From: Burkholderiaceae bacterium
GTDB taxonomy: Bacteria > Pseudomonadota > Gammaproteobacteria > Burkholderiales > Burkholderiaceae_E
Length of the DNA: 64,000 nucleotides
Direction of reading: 5' to 3'
Assembly (NCBI GenBank): GCA_024235875.1
Contig: JACKLP010000002.1
Span: forward strand, 1 to 64,000
In this document: in pieces, positions 34,524 through 43,353 of the stretch
Numbering within the stretch: position 1 is the stretch's first letter
Layout: each line of letters opens with the position of its first letter
Made by a program: the position numbers and the translations under genes
Notes under the pieces: generated by a model
What the model saw: only the letters and a program-made list of their open reading frames with translations
Told to the model about the DNA's origin: nothing
The model's database searches: none

Positions 34524-35246
34524 ATGAGCAAGACATCCGATCGACTGCAACGGGCGGCGGCCGGGGTCGCCGAGTTGCGCGGCGAGTTCGAGTCCGATCC
34601 GCTGCGGGTCGAAGTGCGACGCGAACTGCGCCGCTGGCAGGCCGGGCGTCTGGCGCGCACGCATGCGGACCTGCTCGCGTCGCCGCGCTACGCGTCGGCC
34701 GCGCGATTCTTCCTCGACGATCTCTATGGCGCCAAGGACTTCTCGGCTCGCGACGCGGCGCTGGTTCGTGTGGTTCCAACGCTGGCCAAGACCCTCCCGT
34801 CGATCGCGCTCGAGACGATAGCCGACGCCGTCGAGATCGATCTGCTCAGCGAACGCTACGATCGGGCGCTTGCGGACTGGTTGTACGAGAACGGGCGTGA
34901 CGTGCCCGCCATCGACGAGGCCGGCTATGCCGCCGCCTATCGTGCAACGGCGACGCGCGAGCAACGGTTGCACCAGATCGCACTGGTGTCGAGCGTGGGC
35001 GAGTCGCTCGATACCCTGGTGCGGGTGCCGATGATCGGCCGCCTGCTCAAGATGATGGGCGGGCCCGCCCGACTCGCTGGCGTCGAGCCGCTGCATGATT
35101 TCCTGCTTCGGGGTTATGAGGCGTTTCGGTCGATGAAGGGTGCACGGGGATTCCTTGCACAGATCGTCGAGCGCGAGACCGCAATCTGCCAGCATCTGTT
35201 CGACGGCGCCAGTCACGGCTGGGTCGATGCCGAAGGGGGCGACTGA
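34524..35246 (+). CDS. Conserved hypothetical protein with FFLDDLYG motif
   Basis: This 240-residue helical protein has no signal peptide or membrane helix. The motif RFFLDDLYGAKDFSARDA near residue 61 is the most distinctive part; I recall it from an uncharacterised family but cannot name a function. It is divergent from the lipase gene (47-base gap) and converges on the sigma-54 activator, overlapping its 3' end by 34 bases. Its place beside storage-lipid genes suggests, but does not prove, a link to them. Confidence 0.7.
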   Translation: MSKTSDRLQRAAAGVAELRGEFESDPLRVEVRRELRRWQAGRLARTHADLLASPRYASAARFFLDDLYGAKDFSARDAALVRVVPTLAKTLPSIALETIADAVEIDLLSERYDRALADWLYENGRDVPAIDEAGYAAAYRATATREQRLHQIALVSSVGESLDTLVRVPMIGRLLKMMGGPARLAGVEPLHDFLLRGYEAFRSMKGARGFLAQIVERETAICQHLFDGASHGWVDAEGGD

Positions 35247-37174
35247 GTCTCGTCTTCGCGCCGAAAGCTGCGCGCATCGATGCCGAGTCGGGTGATGCGC
35301 GAGTAGAGCGTGGTGGGCGGCATGCCCAGCAGTGCGGCCGCTCCATTGGCGCCAGCGACTCGCCCGCGACACTGGCGCAGTGCGCGCACGATGTTCTCGC
35401 GCTCGGCGTCACGCTGCTGCGAGGCGGTGAGCACGCCGGCGGCCGCGGGTGCGGCGGGCCCGGACGGCGGTGCTGCCAACGCCCTGGCCTCGGTCGGCAG
35501 GTCCAGCCGCAGCTTGCCGTCGACCGAGGTGATGACCGCACGTTCGATGACGTTCTCGAGTTCGCGGATGTTGCCTGGCCACGGATAGCGCTTCATGCGC
35601 TCGACCTCGGACAGGCGGATCGGCAACTCGGCTCGGTGCGCGCGCGCGCAGGCGCGTCGCATGAACCGGGCGGCCAGCTGCGCGATGTCGTCGACCCGCT
35701 CACGCAGCGGCGGCGACACGATCGGGAATACATTGAGCCGGAAGTACAGGTCTTCGCGAAAGCGCCGTGCCTCGACCTCGTCGCGCAGATTGCGGTTGGT
35801 GGCCGCGATCACGCGCACGTCGACGTCGCGGGTGCGCGTCTCGCCGACACGCTCGAATTGCTGCTCCTGCAAGATTCGGAGCAGCTTGCCCTGCAACTCG
35901 AGCGGAATCTCGCCCACTTCGTCCAGAAAGATCGTGCCGCCGTCGGCGAGCTCGAAGCGGCCGACGCGCTCGGCCACCGCGCCGGTGAACGCGCCGCGCA
36001 CATGCCCGAAGAACTCGCTTTCGAACAGTTCGCGGGGAATGGCGGCACAGTTCACGCGAATCAGCGGCCGGTGACGGCGCTCGCTGGCATGATGGATCGC
36101 GCGGGCGATCAACTCCTTGCCGGTGCCCGATTCGCCGGTGATCAGGACGGTGGCATCGGTGGGGCCGACCAGCTCGATCTGGCGCAGGATGCGGCGAACC
36201 GCATCGCTGGTGCCGACGATCTCGGGGTGGCTCGCACCTTCGAGCAATTCGTCTTGCAGATAGGCGTTCTCGAGCTCGAGGCGGTGCTGCAGCGAGCGCA
36301 CCTCGGCAAGCGCCTGCTCGAGTTCCTCGCGCGCGCGTCGCTGTGCCGAGACATCGCGAAACACGACCACCGCACCGAGTGCGCGCCCCTGCGCGATGAT
36401 CGGCGTGCTCGTGTACTCGACCGGGAAGCAGCTGCCGTCCTTGCGCCAGAACACCTCGTTGTCGACCCGTCGGATCGTGCGGTCCTTGAATGCGGCGTAG
36501 ATCGGACAGGCCTTGTGGGGATAGGGATCACCGTTCTCGAGGCTGTGGTGGATCAGCGAGTGGCCGTTTCGTCCGAGGGCCTCGGCGGCCGTGAATCCGA
36601 GCATGCGCTCGGCGGCCGCGTTCAGGAAGGTGAATGCGCCGCGAGCGTCGACTCCGTAGATGCCCTCGCCAACGGCCTGGAGGATCAGCTGGTTGCCGCG
36701 CTCGAGCTCGCGAAAGACGAAGTCGAAGCGATTGCCGTCGGCACCACCGTTGCGATTGAAGGCGTCGATATCGACCTTCGCGCGTCGAACTCGATTGCGC
36801 TTGGCGTCCTCGCACATCAAGAGCAGCAACGAGCGCCCCTGACGCTCGAACGAGGAACCGAACACCTCCACCGGTAGCGTTTCGCCGTGGGTGCGAACGA
36901 GCTCGAGCCGGCTGGTCCAGGCGCGCTCGTGTTCCTCGCACTCGCGCGTGAAATTCGTCAGTTCGGCCAGTTGCCCGGGGAACAGTCCGGCCGCGGGCAG
37001 ACGGCTCAGGTCGTATCCAGCCAGGCCCGTCAGTCGTAGTGCTCCCTGGTTGAAGTGCAACACCCGGTTGGCGGCCGGATCGACCAGGAAGCAGCCAGCC
37101 TCGGCGCTATCGAGGGCGGGCTCCCACAGTCGGGCAGCGGTGGGCTGCAAGACGTGTGCGTCACGGGTCTCCAT
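35213..37174 (-). CDS. Sigma-54-dependent activator with two PAS domains
   Basis: This 653-residue enhancer-binding protein has PAS domains in about residues 15-135 and 160-290, the second ending in VVFRDVSAQRRAREELEQA and a short coiled coil. The AAA+ domain has Walker A GESGTGKE, the sigma-54 contact loop GAFTGA and Walker B GGTIFLDEVGE. A Fis-type helix-turn-helix closes the chain (GRVAGANGAAALLGMPPTTLYSRI). It activates sigma-54 RNA polymerase in response to a PAS-sensed signal. It is divergent from the cyanate gene cluster, whose upstream region has a -24/-12 promoter, so that cluster is its likely target. Confidence 0.93.
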   Translation of the reverse strand: METRDAHVLQPTAARLWEPALDSAEAGCFLVDPAANRVLHFNQGALRLTGLAGYDLSRLPAAGLFPGQLAELTNFTRECEEHERAWTSRLELVRTHGETLPVEVFGSSFERQGRSLLLLMCEDAKRNRVRRAKVDIDAFNRNGGADGNRFDFVFRELERGNQLILQAVGEGIYGVDARGAFTFLNAAAERMLGFTAAEALGRNGHSLIHHSLENGDPYPHKACPIYAAFKDRTIRRVDNEVFWRKDGSCFPVEYTSTPIIAQGRALGAVVVFRDVSAQRRAREELEQALAEVRSLQHRLELENAYLQDELLEGASHPEIVGTSDAVRRILRQIELVGPTDATVLITGESGTGKELIARAIHHASERRHRPLIRVNCAAIPRELFESEFFGHVRGAFTGAVAERVGRFELADGGTIFLDEVGEIPLELQGKLLRILQEQQFERVGETRTRDVDVRVIAATNRNLRDEVEARRFREDLYFRLNVFPIVSPPLRERVDDIAQLAARFMRRACARAHRAELPIRLSEVERMKRYPWPGNIRELENVIERAVITSVDGKLRLDLPTEARALAAPPSGPAAPAAAGVLTASQQRDAERENIVRALRQCRGRVAGANGAAALLGMPPTTLYSRITRLGIDARSFRREDETQSPPSASTQP

Positions 37175-37211
37175 GAGCCAGAACTCTATCCGAAATTTCG
37201 TAAATTACCAA

Positions 37212-37253
37212 ACCACGTGTTCTGGATCACGATGATTCGTAATCACATGTGGT
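37212..37253. promoter_or_regulatory. Paired palindromes, candidate activator (UAS) sites
   Basis: ACCACGTG (37212-37219) and CACATGTGGT (37244-37253) are related sites in inverted orientation, each with a near-perfect core palindrome. Their centres are 31 bp apart, about three helical turns. They lie about 90 and 60 bp upstream of the -24/-12 promoter, the usual place for an enhancer-binding protein. Confidence 0.5.
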
Positions 37254-37266
37254 GGTCAAATTTGAT

Positions 37267-37279
37267 TAAGCCATTGATT
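37267..37279 (-). promoter_or_regulatory. IHF-binding site match
   Basis: Read on the minus strand this is AATCAATGGCTTA, a full match to the IHF consensus WATCAR-N4-TTR. It lies between the putative activator sites and the -24/-12 promoter, where IHF bending is normally needed. Confidence 0.5.
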
Positions 37280-37308
37280 AATTGCGAATAATTGACCTTC
37301 TGCCAAGC

Positions 37309-37324
37309 TGGCACGTTGCTTGAT
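37309..37324 (+). promoter_or_regulatory. Sigma-54 (-24/-12) promoter of the cyanate cluster
   Basis: TGGCACG-N4-TTGAT matches the -24/-12 consensus TGGCACG-N4-TTGCW with one change at the -12 GC step. It is 47 bases before the ATG of the substrate-binding protein, and a sigma-54 activator is encoded divergently. Confidence 0.6.
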
Positions 37325-37371
37325 AGGTCGACGGTGTGGTGTCGACCCGCGACACGATCCAAGGAGCCAGC

Positions 37372-38781
37372 ATGGGAATCCTGTCCAACCCGTACAACGC
37401 CGAGAGCCGACTCTGGAACCGCTGCCCCTGCGGCCAGCACGCGTCGCTCGAAGACCATCGGGCCGCCTTGGCGAGTGCCCGGCAATCGGCGACAGCCGCA
37501 GTTGACGACCGTCTCGATTGGAAAGACGAGGACCAGGTACTGGCCCGTGCAGTGGAGTCGGCCGTGATGCGCGGACTGTTCCGCACCGATGCGCAACGCC
37601 GCCGATTCCTGAGTGCGGTCGGCGCATCGACCGCTGCCGCGGCGATCGGCCAGTTCATCCCGATGGAATCGGTCAAGGCCGCGATCGTCGATGCCAAGGG
37701 GCCGCTCGAGAAGAAGGCCTTGCAGATCGGCTTCGTGCCGATCACCTGTGCCACGCCGATCATCATGGCCGAGCCGATGGGCTTCTACCGCAAGTTCGGT
37801 CTCGACGCCAAGGTGATCAAGACCGCGGGTTGGGCCGTCTCGCGCGACAAGTCGCTATCGGGCGAGTACGACGCTGCCCACATGCTCACGCCGATGCCGT
37901 TGGCGATCACCGCTGGCGCGGGTTCCACCGCCACGCCATGGACGATGCCGGCGGTCGAGAACATCAACGGCCAGGCGATCACGCTGGCAATGAAGCACAA
38001 GGACAAGCAGGACCCACGCAAGTGGAAGGGCTTCAAGTTCGGCGTGCCTTTCGAATACTCGATGCACAACTTTCTGCTGCGCTACTACGTGGCCGAGGCC
38101 GGCATCGACCCCGACAAGGACATCCAGATCCGTGTCGTGCCGCCGCCCGAGATGGTGGCCAATCTTCGCGCGGGGAACATCGACGGCTATCTGTCGCCGG
38201 ATCCGTTCAACCAACGCGCGGTCTACGACGGCGTGGGCTTCATCTACAAGCTCACCAAGGAGATCTGGCAAGGGCATCCGTGTTGCGCGTTCGCGGCCAG
38301 TCGCAAGTTCGTCGACGAGAACCCCAACACCTTCCTGGCACTTTTCAAGTCGATCCTCAGCGCCACCGCGTACTCCTCGGACAAGGCCAACCGCAAGGAG
38401 ATCGCCAAGGCGATCTCGCCCAAGAACTACCTGAACCAACCCGAGACGGTGGTCGAACAGGTGCTCACCGGACGCTTCGCCGACGGCCTGGGCAAGGTGC
38501 GCAACGAGCCCGATCGGATCGACTTCGACCCGTTCCCGTACCACGAGTTCGCGATCTGGATCCTCACGCAGATGAAGCGATGGGGCTATCTGAAGGGCAA
38601 TGTCGACTACCAGGGTCTGGCCAAGCAGGTCTATCTGGCCACCGACGCCGCGGCGGTGATGAAGGACATGGGCCTGGCGCCGCCGGCCGCCGGCAAGCGC
38701 ACCTACGTGCTGATGGGCAAGACCTTCGATCCCGCTCAGCCCGAGGCCTACGTCGACAGCTTCGCGATCAAGCGCGGCTGA
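37372..38781 (+). CDS. cynA: ABC transporter substrate-binding protein, cyanate/nitrate type (CynA/NrtA-like)
   Basis: This 469-residue protein belongs to the NrtA/CmpA/CynA family, which captures nitrate, bicarbonate or cyanate in the periplasm. A long N-terminal extension with CPCGQH (residues 18-23) precedes a twin-arginine-like RRRFLSAVG at 76-84 and a hydrophobic stretch, so export is probably by Tat. Ligand-domain blocks include FVPITCATPIIMAE, PFEYSMHN and GHPCCAF. The perfect AAGGAG ribosome site fixes the ATG at 37372. The adjacent permease, ATPase and cyanase argue for cyanate as ligand. It is the first gene after a sigma-54 promoter. Confidence 0.85.
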   Translation: MGILSNPYNAESRLWNRCPCGQHASLEDHRAALASARQSATAAVDDRLDWKDEDQVLARAVESAVMRGLFRTDAQRRRFLSAVGASTAAAAIGQFIPMESVKAAIVDAKGPLEKKALQIGFVPITCATPIIMAEPMGFYRKFGLDAKVIKTAGWAVSRDKSLSGEYDAAHMLTPMPLAITAGAGSTATPWTMPAVENINGQAITLAMKHKDKQDPRKWKGFKFGVPFEYSMHNFLLRYYVAEAGIDPDKDIQIRVVPPPEMVANLRAGNIDGYLSPDPFNQRAVYDGVGFIYKLTKEIWQGHPCCAFAASRKFVDENPNTFLALFKSILSATAYSSDKANRKEIAKAISPKNYLNQPETVVEQVLTGRFADGLGKVRNEPDRIDFDPFPYHEFAIWILTQMKRWGYLKGNVDYQGLAKQVYLATDAAAVMKDMGLAPPAAGKRTYVLMGKTFDPAQPEAYVDSFAIKRG

Positions 38782-38835
38782 TCTTGTCCACGATGCGGGC
38801 CGCCCAGGCGGGTGGTCCGCAATGCGAGCGAAACC

Positions 38836-39684
38836 ATGTCGAAGTCGAACCGCTTCAAGTCGGGGAGGGCACTGCTGCTATCGGCCGTGATCCTCGCGAT
38901 CGTGCTCGGCGCCTGGCACCTGTACGTGATGTCCGACCGCGGTCCGGCGGCGAACATGGATCCCGAGTACGCCAAGCTGATGGGCGCCACGGCCAAGGGC
39001 GCCTCGGCGATGCCTTCGCCGTTCGATGTCGGCAGCGCGATATTCGGACATTTCGCCGACCCGTTCTACGACGCCGGTCCCAACGACAAGGGCATCGGAA
39101 TCCAGCTCGGCTGGTCCTTGTTTCGGGTGCTCACGGGTTTCGGCCTGGCGGCGCTGGTGGCGATCCCGCTGGGCTTCGTGATCGGCATGTTCCCGCTGTT
39201 CCAGCGTGCGCTCGACCCGTTCATCCAGATGCTCAAGCCGGTCTCGCCCCTGGCTTGGATGCCGCTCGCGCTCTACACGATCAAGGACTCGGGAACCTCG
39301 GCGATCTTCGTGATCTTCATCTGCTCGATCTGGCCGATGCTGATCAACACGGCCTTCGGAGTGGCGGGCGTCAGGCGCGAATGGGTCAACGTGGCACGCA
39401 CGCTCGAGGTGTCGAGACTGCGCACCGCCTTCACCGTGATCCTTCCCGCGGCGGCGCCCACCATTCTTACGGGCATGCGCATCTCGATCGGGATCGCCTG
39501 GCTGGTCATCGTGGCCGCCGAGATGCTGGTCGGCGGCACCGGTATCGGCTACTTCGTGTGGAACGAGTGGAACAACCTCTCGATCACCGGCGTGATCTCG
39601 GCGATCTTCTTCATCGGCGCGGTGGGCATGTTGCTCGACCTCGCCCTCGGGCGCGCGGCGAAAGCCGTTGCGTATGCCGAATGA
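38836..39684 (+). CDS. cynB: ABC transporter permease, cyanate/nitrate type
   Basis: This 282-residue inner-membrane permease of the NrtB/CynB/SsuC family has about six membrane segments and the EAA-type loop EWVNVARTLEVSRLRTAFTVILPAAAPTILTG, which contacts the ATPase. The first membrane segment follows the short basic N-terminus, and a periplasmic loop of about 60 residues comes next. The ATG at 38836 was chosen over an upstream GTG. Its stop overlaps the ATPase start as ATGA. Confidence 0.88.
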   Translation: MSKSNRFKSGRALLLSAVILAIVLGAWHLYVMSDRGPAANMDPEYAKLMGATAKGASAMPSPFDVGSAIFGHFADPFYDAGPNDKGIGIQLGWSLFRVLTGFGLAALVAIPLGFVIGMFPLFQRALDPFIQMLKPVSPLAWMPLALYTIKDSGTSAIFVIFICSIWPMLINTAFGVAGVRREWVNVARTLEVSRLRTAFTVILPAAAPTILTGMRISIGIAWLVIVAAEMLVGGTGIGYFVWNEWNNLSITGVISAIFFIGAVGMLLDLALGRAAKAVAYAE

Positions 39685-40625
39685 ACCGGCCGATGATCCA
39701 GGTGGAGGCGCTCGAGAAGCGCTTCCCCGCGGCCGACGGTCCCGGTGACACCCAGGTGTTCGGCGACGTCTGGTTCGACGTCAAGGAAGGCGAGTTCGTG
39801 TGCCTGATCGGGCACTCGGGCTGCGGCAAGACGACGATGCTCAACATCCTTGCCGGGCTCGACGAGCCCAGCAGCGGCGCGGTCATCGTCGAGGGGCGCG
39901 AGATCGCCGGCCCCAGCCTCGACCGGGCGGTGATCTTCCAGGGGCATGCACTGATGCCCTGGCTGAGTGCGATCCGCAACATCGAGTTCGCCGCCCGTGC
40001 CCGCTGGCCGGGCAAGAGCGCGGCCGAGATTCGCGCCCACTGCCAGCGCTACATCGATCTGGTGCACCTGAGCGGTTCCGAAAGCAAGAAGCCCGCACAG
40101 CTCTCGGGCGGCATGAAGCAGCGAGTCGGCATCGCCCGGGCGTTCGCGGTCGAACCCCGCATCCTGCTGATGGACGAGCCGTTCTCCGCGCTGGACGCCT
40201 TGACCCGCGGCGCATTGCAGGACGAGTTGCTGGGGATCATCGCCCAGACGCGACAGACCACGTTCATGATCACGCACGACATCGACGAAGCGATCCTGCT
40301 CGCCGATCGCATCGTGCTGATGACCAATGGGCCCGAAGCGCGCGTGTGCGAGATCGTCGAGAACACGCTGCCCAAGGGGCGCCAGCGTGCCGACCTGCAT
40401 CGGCACCCGAACTACTACCCGATGCGCAACCACCTGATCGAGTTCCTCGTGAACCACTCGAAGCATTTCCGCGACGAGCTCGCGGCGTCGGACTACGACC
40501 CGCGCACGCCGCCGCTGGCGCGACCCGGCCTGTCGGCGCAGCCCGACCCGGAAGCGCCCGAGGCGCGAGCCCCGCGCAACCCGGGGACGGCGTCGCACGA
40601 AACCATTGAACTCCGGCGCGCCTGA
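39681..40625 (+). CDS. cynD: ABC transporter ATP-binding protein, cyanate/nitrate type
   Basis: This 314-residue ATPase has Walker A GHSGCGKTT, signature LSGGMKQRVGIARA, Walker B ILLMDEPFSALDA and switch histidine ITHDIDEA. A C-terminal extension of about 50 residues, rich in Pro/Ala/Arg, follows the nucleotide-binding domain; the region YDPRTPPL begins it. It energises import by the permease encoded just upstream (ATGA overlap). Cyanase follows after 31 bases. Confidence 0.9.
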   Translation: MNRPMIQVEALEKRFPAADGPGDTQVFGDVWFDVKEGEFVCLIGHSGCGKTTMLNILAGLDEPSSGAVIVEGREIAGPSLDRAVIFQGHALMPWLSAIRNIEFAARARWPGKSAAEIRAHCQRYIDLVHLSGSESKKPAQLSGGMKQRVGIARAFAVEPRILLMDEPFSALDALTRGALQDELLGIIAQTRQTTFMITHDIDEAILLADRIVLMTNGPEARVCEIVENTLPKGRQRADLHRHPNYYPMRNHLIEFLVNHSKHFRDELAASDYDPRTPPLARPGLSAQPDPEAPEARAPRNPGTASHETIELRRA

Positions 40626-40656
40626 GCGGCCGGCCACTTCCGAAGGAGAGAGCCTG

Positions 40657-41124
40657 ATGGGTACCGAAATCGCCAAGCCGTTGAGCAAGCTCGACATGAC
40701 CGAAGCCATCATGGCGGTCAAGTACAACCAGGGCCTGACCTGGGCCGCGATGTCCGAGGCCGCGGGGATGTCCGACGTGTTCGTCGTCTCGGCCTGCCTC
40801 GGCCAGAACACGCTGCCGGCGGCTGCGGCCGAGAAGCTGGTCGCCTTCCTCGGGCTCGGCCCGGAGTTCGTGTCCGCCTTGCAGCGCGCGCCGAAGAAGG
40901 CGCAGGAGGCCGAGACGGTCAGCAAGGACCCGCTGATCTATCGCTTCCACGAGATCACCTACGTCTATGGCGACACGATCAAGGAGCTGATCCACGAGAA
41001 GTTCGGCGACGGGATCATGAGCGCGATCGACTTCGACATGAGCGTGGAGCGCGTGCCGAATCCGAAGGGCGATCGCGTCAAGGTCACGATGTCGGGCAAG
41101 TACCTCGCCTACAACCAGTGGTGA
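40657..41124 (+). CDS. cynS: Cyanase (cyanate hydratase) CynS
   Basis: This 155-residue protein matches the E. coli enzyme in length. It uses bicarbonate to convert cyanate to carbon dioxide and ammonia (through carbamate) in the cytosol. The catalytic residues Arg96, Glu99 (YRFHEI) and Ser122 (GIMSAIDF) fall at the same numbers as in the E. coli protein. The N-terminal helix-turn-helix-like domain and the C-terminal GKYLAYNQW are also typical. AAGGAG lies upstream of the ATG. It follows the ABC importer genes, so cyanate taken up would be used as nitrogen source or detoxified. Confidence 0.96.
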   Translation: MGTEIAKPLSKLDMTEAIMAVKYNQGLTWAAMSEAAGMSDVFVVSACLGQNTLPAAAAEKLVAFLGLGPEFVSALQRAPKKAQEAETVSKDPLIYRFHEITYVYGDTIKELIHEKFGDGIMSAIDFDMSVERVPNPKGDRVKVTMSGKYLAYNQW

Positions 41125-41137
41125 GCGGGAGCGCGAC

Positions 41138-42034
41138 ATGAAGGGCCACGGCGCTCACCTTGCGATCGATGCGGTCTCGCACGCCTATCGGCGTGGTGGC
41201 GAGCTCGCCATTGCCGAGGTCTCGCTCGAGATCGAGCCGGGCGAGTCGGTCGCACTGGTCGGGCGCTCGGGCTGCGGCAAGTCGACACTGCTGCACATCG
41301 CCTGCGGACTGATGAAACCGACTCGTGGCCAGGTACTGGTCGACGGCGCGCGCGTCACGGCGCCGTCGCCCGAGTGGGTGATGATGTTCCAGGCCCCCAG
41401 TCTCTATCCGTGGATGACGGTGGCGCAAAACGTCGGCCTGGGCCTGCGCTTCGCCGGCCGTCGGCGCGAGACCCCGGCGCGCGTGGCCGAGATGCTGGCA
41501 CTGGTCGAGCTCGAAGCCTTCGCGCAACGCAATGTTCAGGATCTCTCGGGCGGCCAGCAGCAACGGGTCGCCCTGGCGCGCTCGCTCGCGCTGGAGCCCG
41601 AGGTGCTGCTGCTCGACGAGCCGTTCTCAGCGCTCGACGCATTCACCCGCCATTCGCTGCAACGCGACGTGCGTCGGATCGCAAAGGCGCGCTCGATCAC
41701 GCTCGTGTTCGTGACCCATGACATCAACGAGGCCGTGACGATGGCTGATCGCGCCGTCGTCATGGCGGCCAACCCGGGCCGCATCTCGGAGATCGTCGCG
41801 ATCGATGTCGACGGCGAGCGAGCGGCCTCGAGCCCTTCGTTCGGTCTTGCCCGCGAGCGGCTCGTGGCGGCCTATGAACGAACGACCGGACTCGAGATGG
41901 GCGACGCCGCCGGCGCCGGACTGAGCACGCGTCGAGCTGGCACACCCAGCACCCAATCCGGCCCCGCGCCGGCGTCCGCGATCCGGACGCCGGGCGCCGC
42001 CAACGGTGCGGCTTCCGGGCGCATGACGCCATGA
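41138..42034 (+). CDS. Second ABC transporter ATP-binding protein (NrtD/SsuB/TauB family)
   Basis: This 298-residue ATPase has Walker A GRSGCGKST, QAPSLYPWMTV, signature LSGGQQQRVALARS, Walker B VLLLDEPFSALDA and FVTHDINEA. The C-terminal 40 residues are low-complexity Ser/Thr/Ala/Pro. It follows cynS by 13 bases and is distinct from the first ATPase of the cluster. Its stop forms an ATGA overlap with a possible start of the next gene. It powers the permease at 43350. Confidence 0.88.
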   Translation: MKGHGAHLAIDAVSHAYRRGGELAIAEVSLEIEPGESVALVGRSGCGKSTLLHIACGLMKPTRGQVLVDGARVTAPSPEWVMMFQAPSLYPWMTVAQNVGLGLRFAGRRRETPARVAEMLALVELEAFAQRNVQDLSGGQQQRVALARSLALEPEVLLLDEPFSALDAFTRHSLQRDVRRIAKARSITLVFVTHDINEAVTMADRAVVMAANPGRISEIVAIDVDGERAASSPSFGLARERLVAAYERTTGLEMGDAAGAGLSTRRAGTPSTQSGPAPASAIRTPGAANGAASGRMTP

Positions 42035-42087
42035 AGCCGCACCAACTCGCCACCACTGCGGAATACCGCACCGAAGGAGTGATCACG

Positions 42088-43353
42088 ATGCGCAACCCAC
42101 GCGAATCCAGCGAACCCGTGCTCGACGCGATGCCTGACGAGAACGGCTTCGAGGTCGATGTCGGCAAGAGACGAACCCTGGACCTGTTCGCCGCCGGCGG
42201 CCTGGCCGCCTCGCTCGGGCCGGTCATCGCCGGCATGAGCGCGCCTGCCTACGCGGCCGAGGACGGCGTGGTGCGCATCGGCTACCTGCCGATCACCGAC
42301 GCCACCGCCCTGCTGGTCGCTCACGGCATGGGCTTCTTCAAGGAAGAAGGCTTGGAGGCCGCGCGACCCGAGTTGATTCGCGGCTGGTCGCCACTGGTCG
42401 AAGGCTTTGTTTCCAACCGCTTCAACCTGGTTCACCTGCTCAAGCCGATACCGGTCTGGATGCGCTACAACAACAAGATCCCGGTCAAGCTGATGGCCTG
42501 GGCGCACACCAACGGCTCCGGTCTGGTGGTGGGCAAGCACACCAGCATCGAGCGATTCGAGCAACTCGGCGGCAAGAAGGTCGCGGTGCCGTTCTGGTAC
42601 TCGATGCACAACATCGTGCTGCAGTACGCGCTGCGCAAGTCGGGCGTCAAGCCGGTGATCAAGTCATCGGGCGAGGCCATCGCCGCCGACGAATGCGCAT
42701 TGAGCATCTTGCCGCCGCCCGAGATGCCGGCGGCGCTGGCCGCCAAGAAGATCGACGCCTACATCGTGGCCGAGCCCTTCAACGCGATGGGCGAGATCAA
42801 GGCTGGCGCGCGGATGCTGCGTTTCACCGGCGACATCTGGAAGAATCATCCCTGCTGCGTGATCTGCATGCATGAGGCGGCCACGACGCAAAACGCCGAA
42901 TGGACGCAGAAGGTCATGAACGCCGTCGTGCGCGCCCAGATCTACGCGTCGCAGAACAAGAAGGAAGTGGCCCGGATGATGTCGAAGGACGGAAAGGGCT
43001 ACCTGCCGATGCCGGCGAAGATCGTCGAGCGCGCGATGACTCACTACGCCGAGGACGAGGCCTATCGCAAGCGCGGCGCGATCAAGCATGCCGCGCAATG
43101 GGGCAACGGTCGGATCGACTTCCAGCCCTGGCCCTATCCGTCGGCGACGAAGCTGATCGTCGACGAGATGAACCGCACCGTGGTCGGTGGCGACAAGACC
43201 TTCCTGAAGTCGCTGGACCCGGACTTCGTCGCGAAGGACCTGGTCGAGTACCGGTTCGTGAAGGCGGCGCTCGAGAAGTTCCCGGACTGGAAGAAGGATC
43301 CCAGCGTGAATCCGGGCAACCCGTTCGAACGCGACGAGGTCATTTCGCTATGA
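42088..43353 (+). CDS. Second ABC transporter substrate-binding protein
   Basis: About 421 residues, paralogous to the protein at 37372. A Tat-like signal starts at KRR (residues 27-29) with a hydrophobic core and AYA-AE cleavage near residue 57. Shared blocks with the first protein are FWYSMHN, ILPPPEMPAAL and NHPCCVICMHE. The ligand is unknown; the family covers nitrate, bicarbonate, cyanate, taurine and sulfonates. ATG 42088 has AAGGAG eight bases upstream, while ATG 42031 overlaps the ATPase stop and would add 19 residues. The stop overlaps the permease start as ATGA. Confidence 0.85.
   Translation: MRNPRESSEPVLDAMPDENGFEVDVGKRRTLDLFAAGGLAASLGPVIAGMSAPAYAAEDGVVRIGYLPITDATALLVAHGMGFFKEEGLEAARPELIRGWSPLVEGFVSNRFNLVHLLKPIPVWMRYNNKIPVKLMAWAHTNGSGLVVGKHTSIERFEQLGGKKVAVPFWYSMHNIVLQYALRKSGVKPVIKSSGEAIAADECALSILPPPEMPAALAAKKIDAYIVAEPFNAMGEIKAGARMLRFTGDIWKNHPCCVICMHEAATTQNAEWTQKVMNAVVRAQIYASQNKKEVARMMSKDGKGYLPMPAKIVERAMTHYAEDEAYRKRGAIKHAAQWGNGRIDFQPWPYPSATKLIVDEMNRTVVGGDKTFLKSLDPDFVAKDLVEYRFVKAALEKFPDWKKDPSVNPGNPFERDEVISL

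Noticed and set aside
37518..39680. Upstream extension of the first cyanate ABC ATPase to 1035 residues
   Set aside because: The extra part is the shadow of the binding protein and permease genes. An ATGA overlap marks the real start at 39681.
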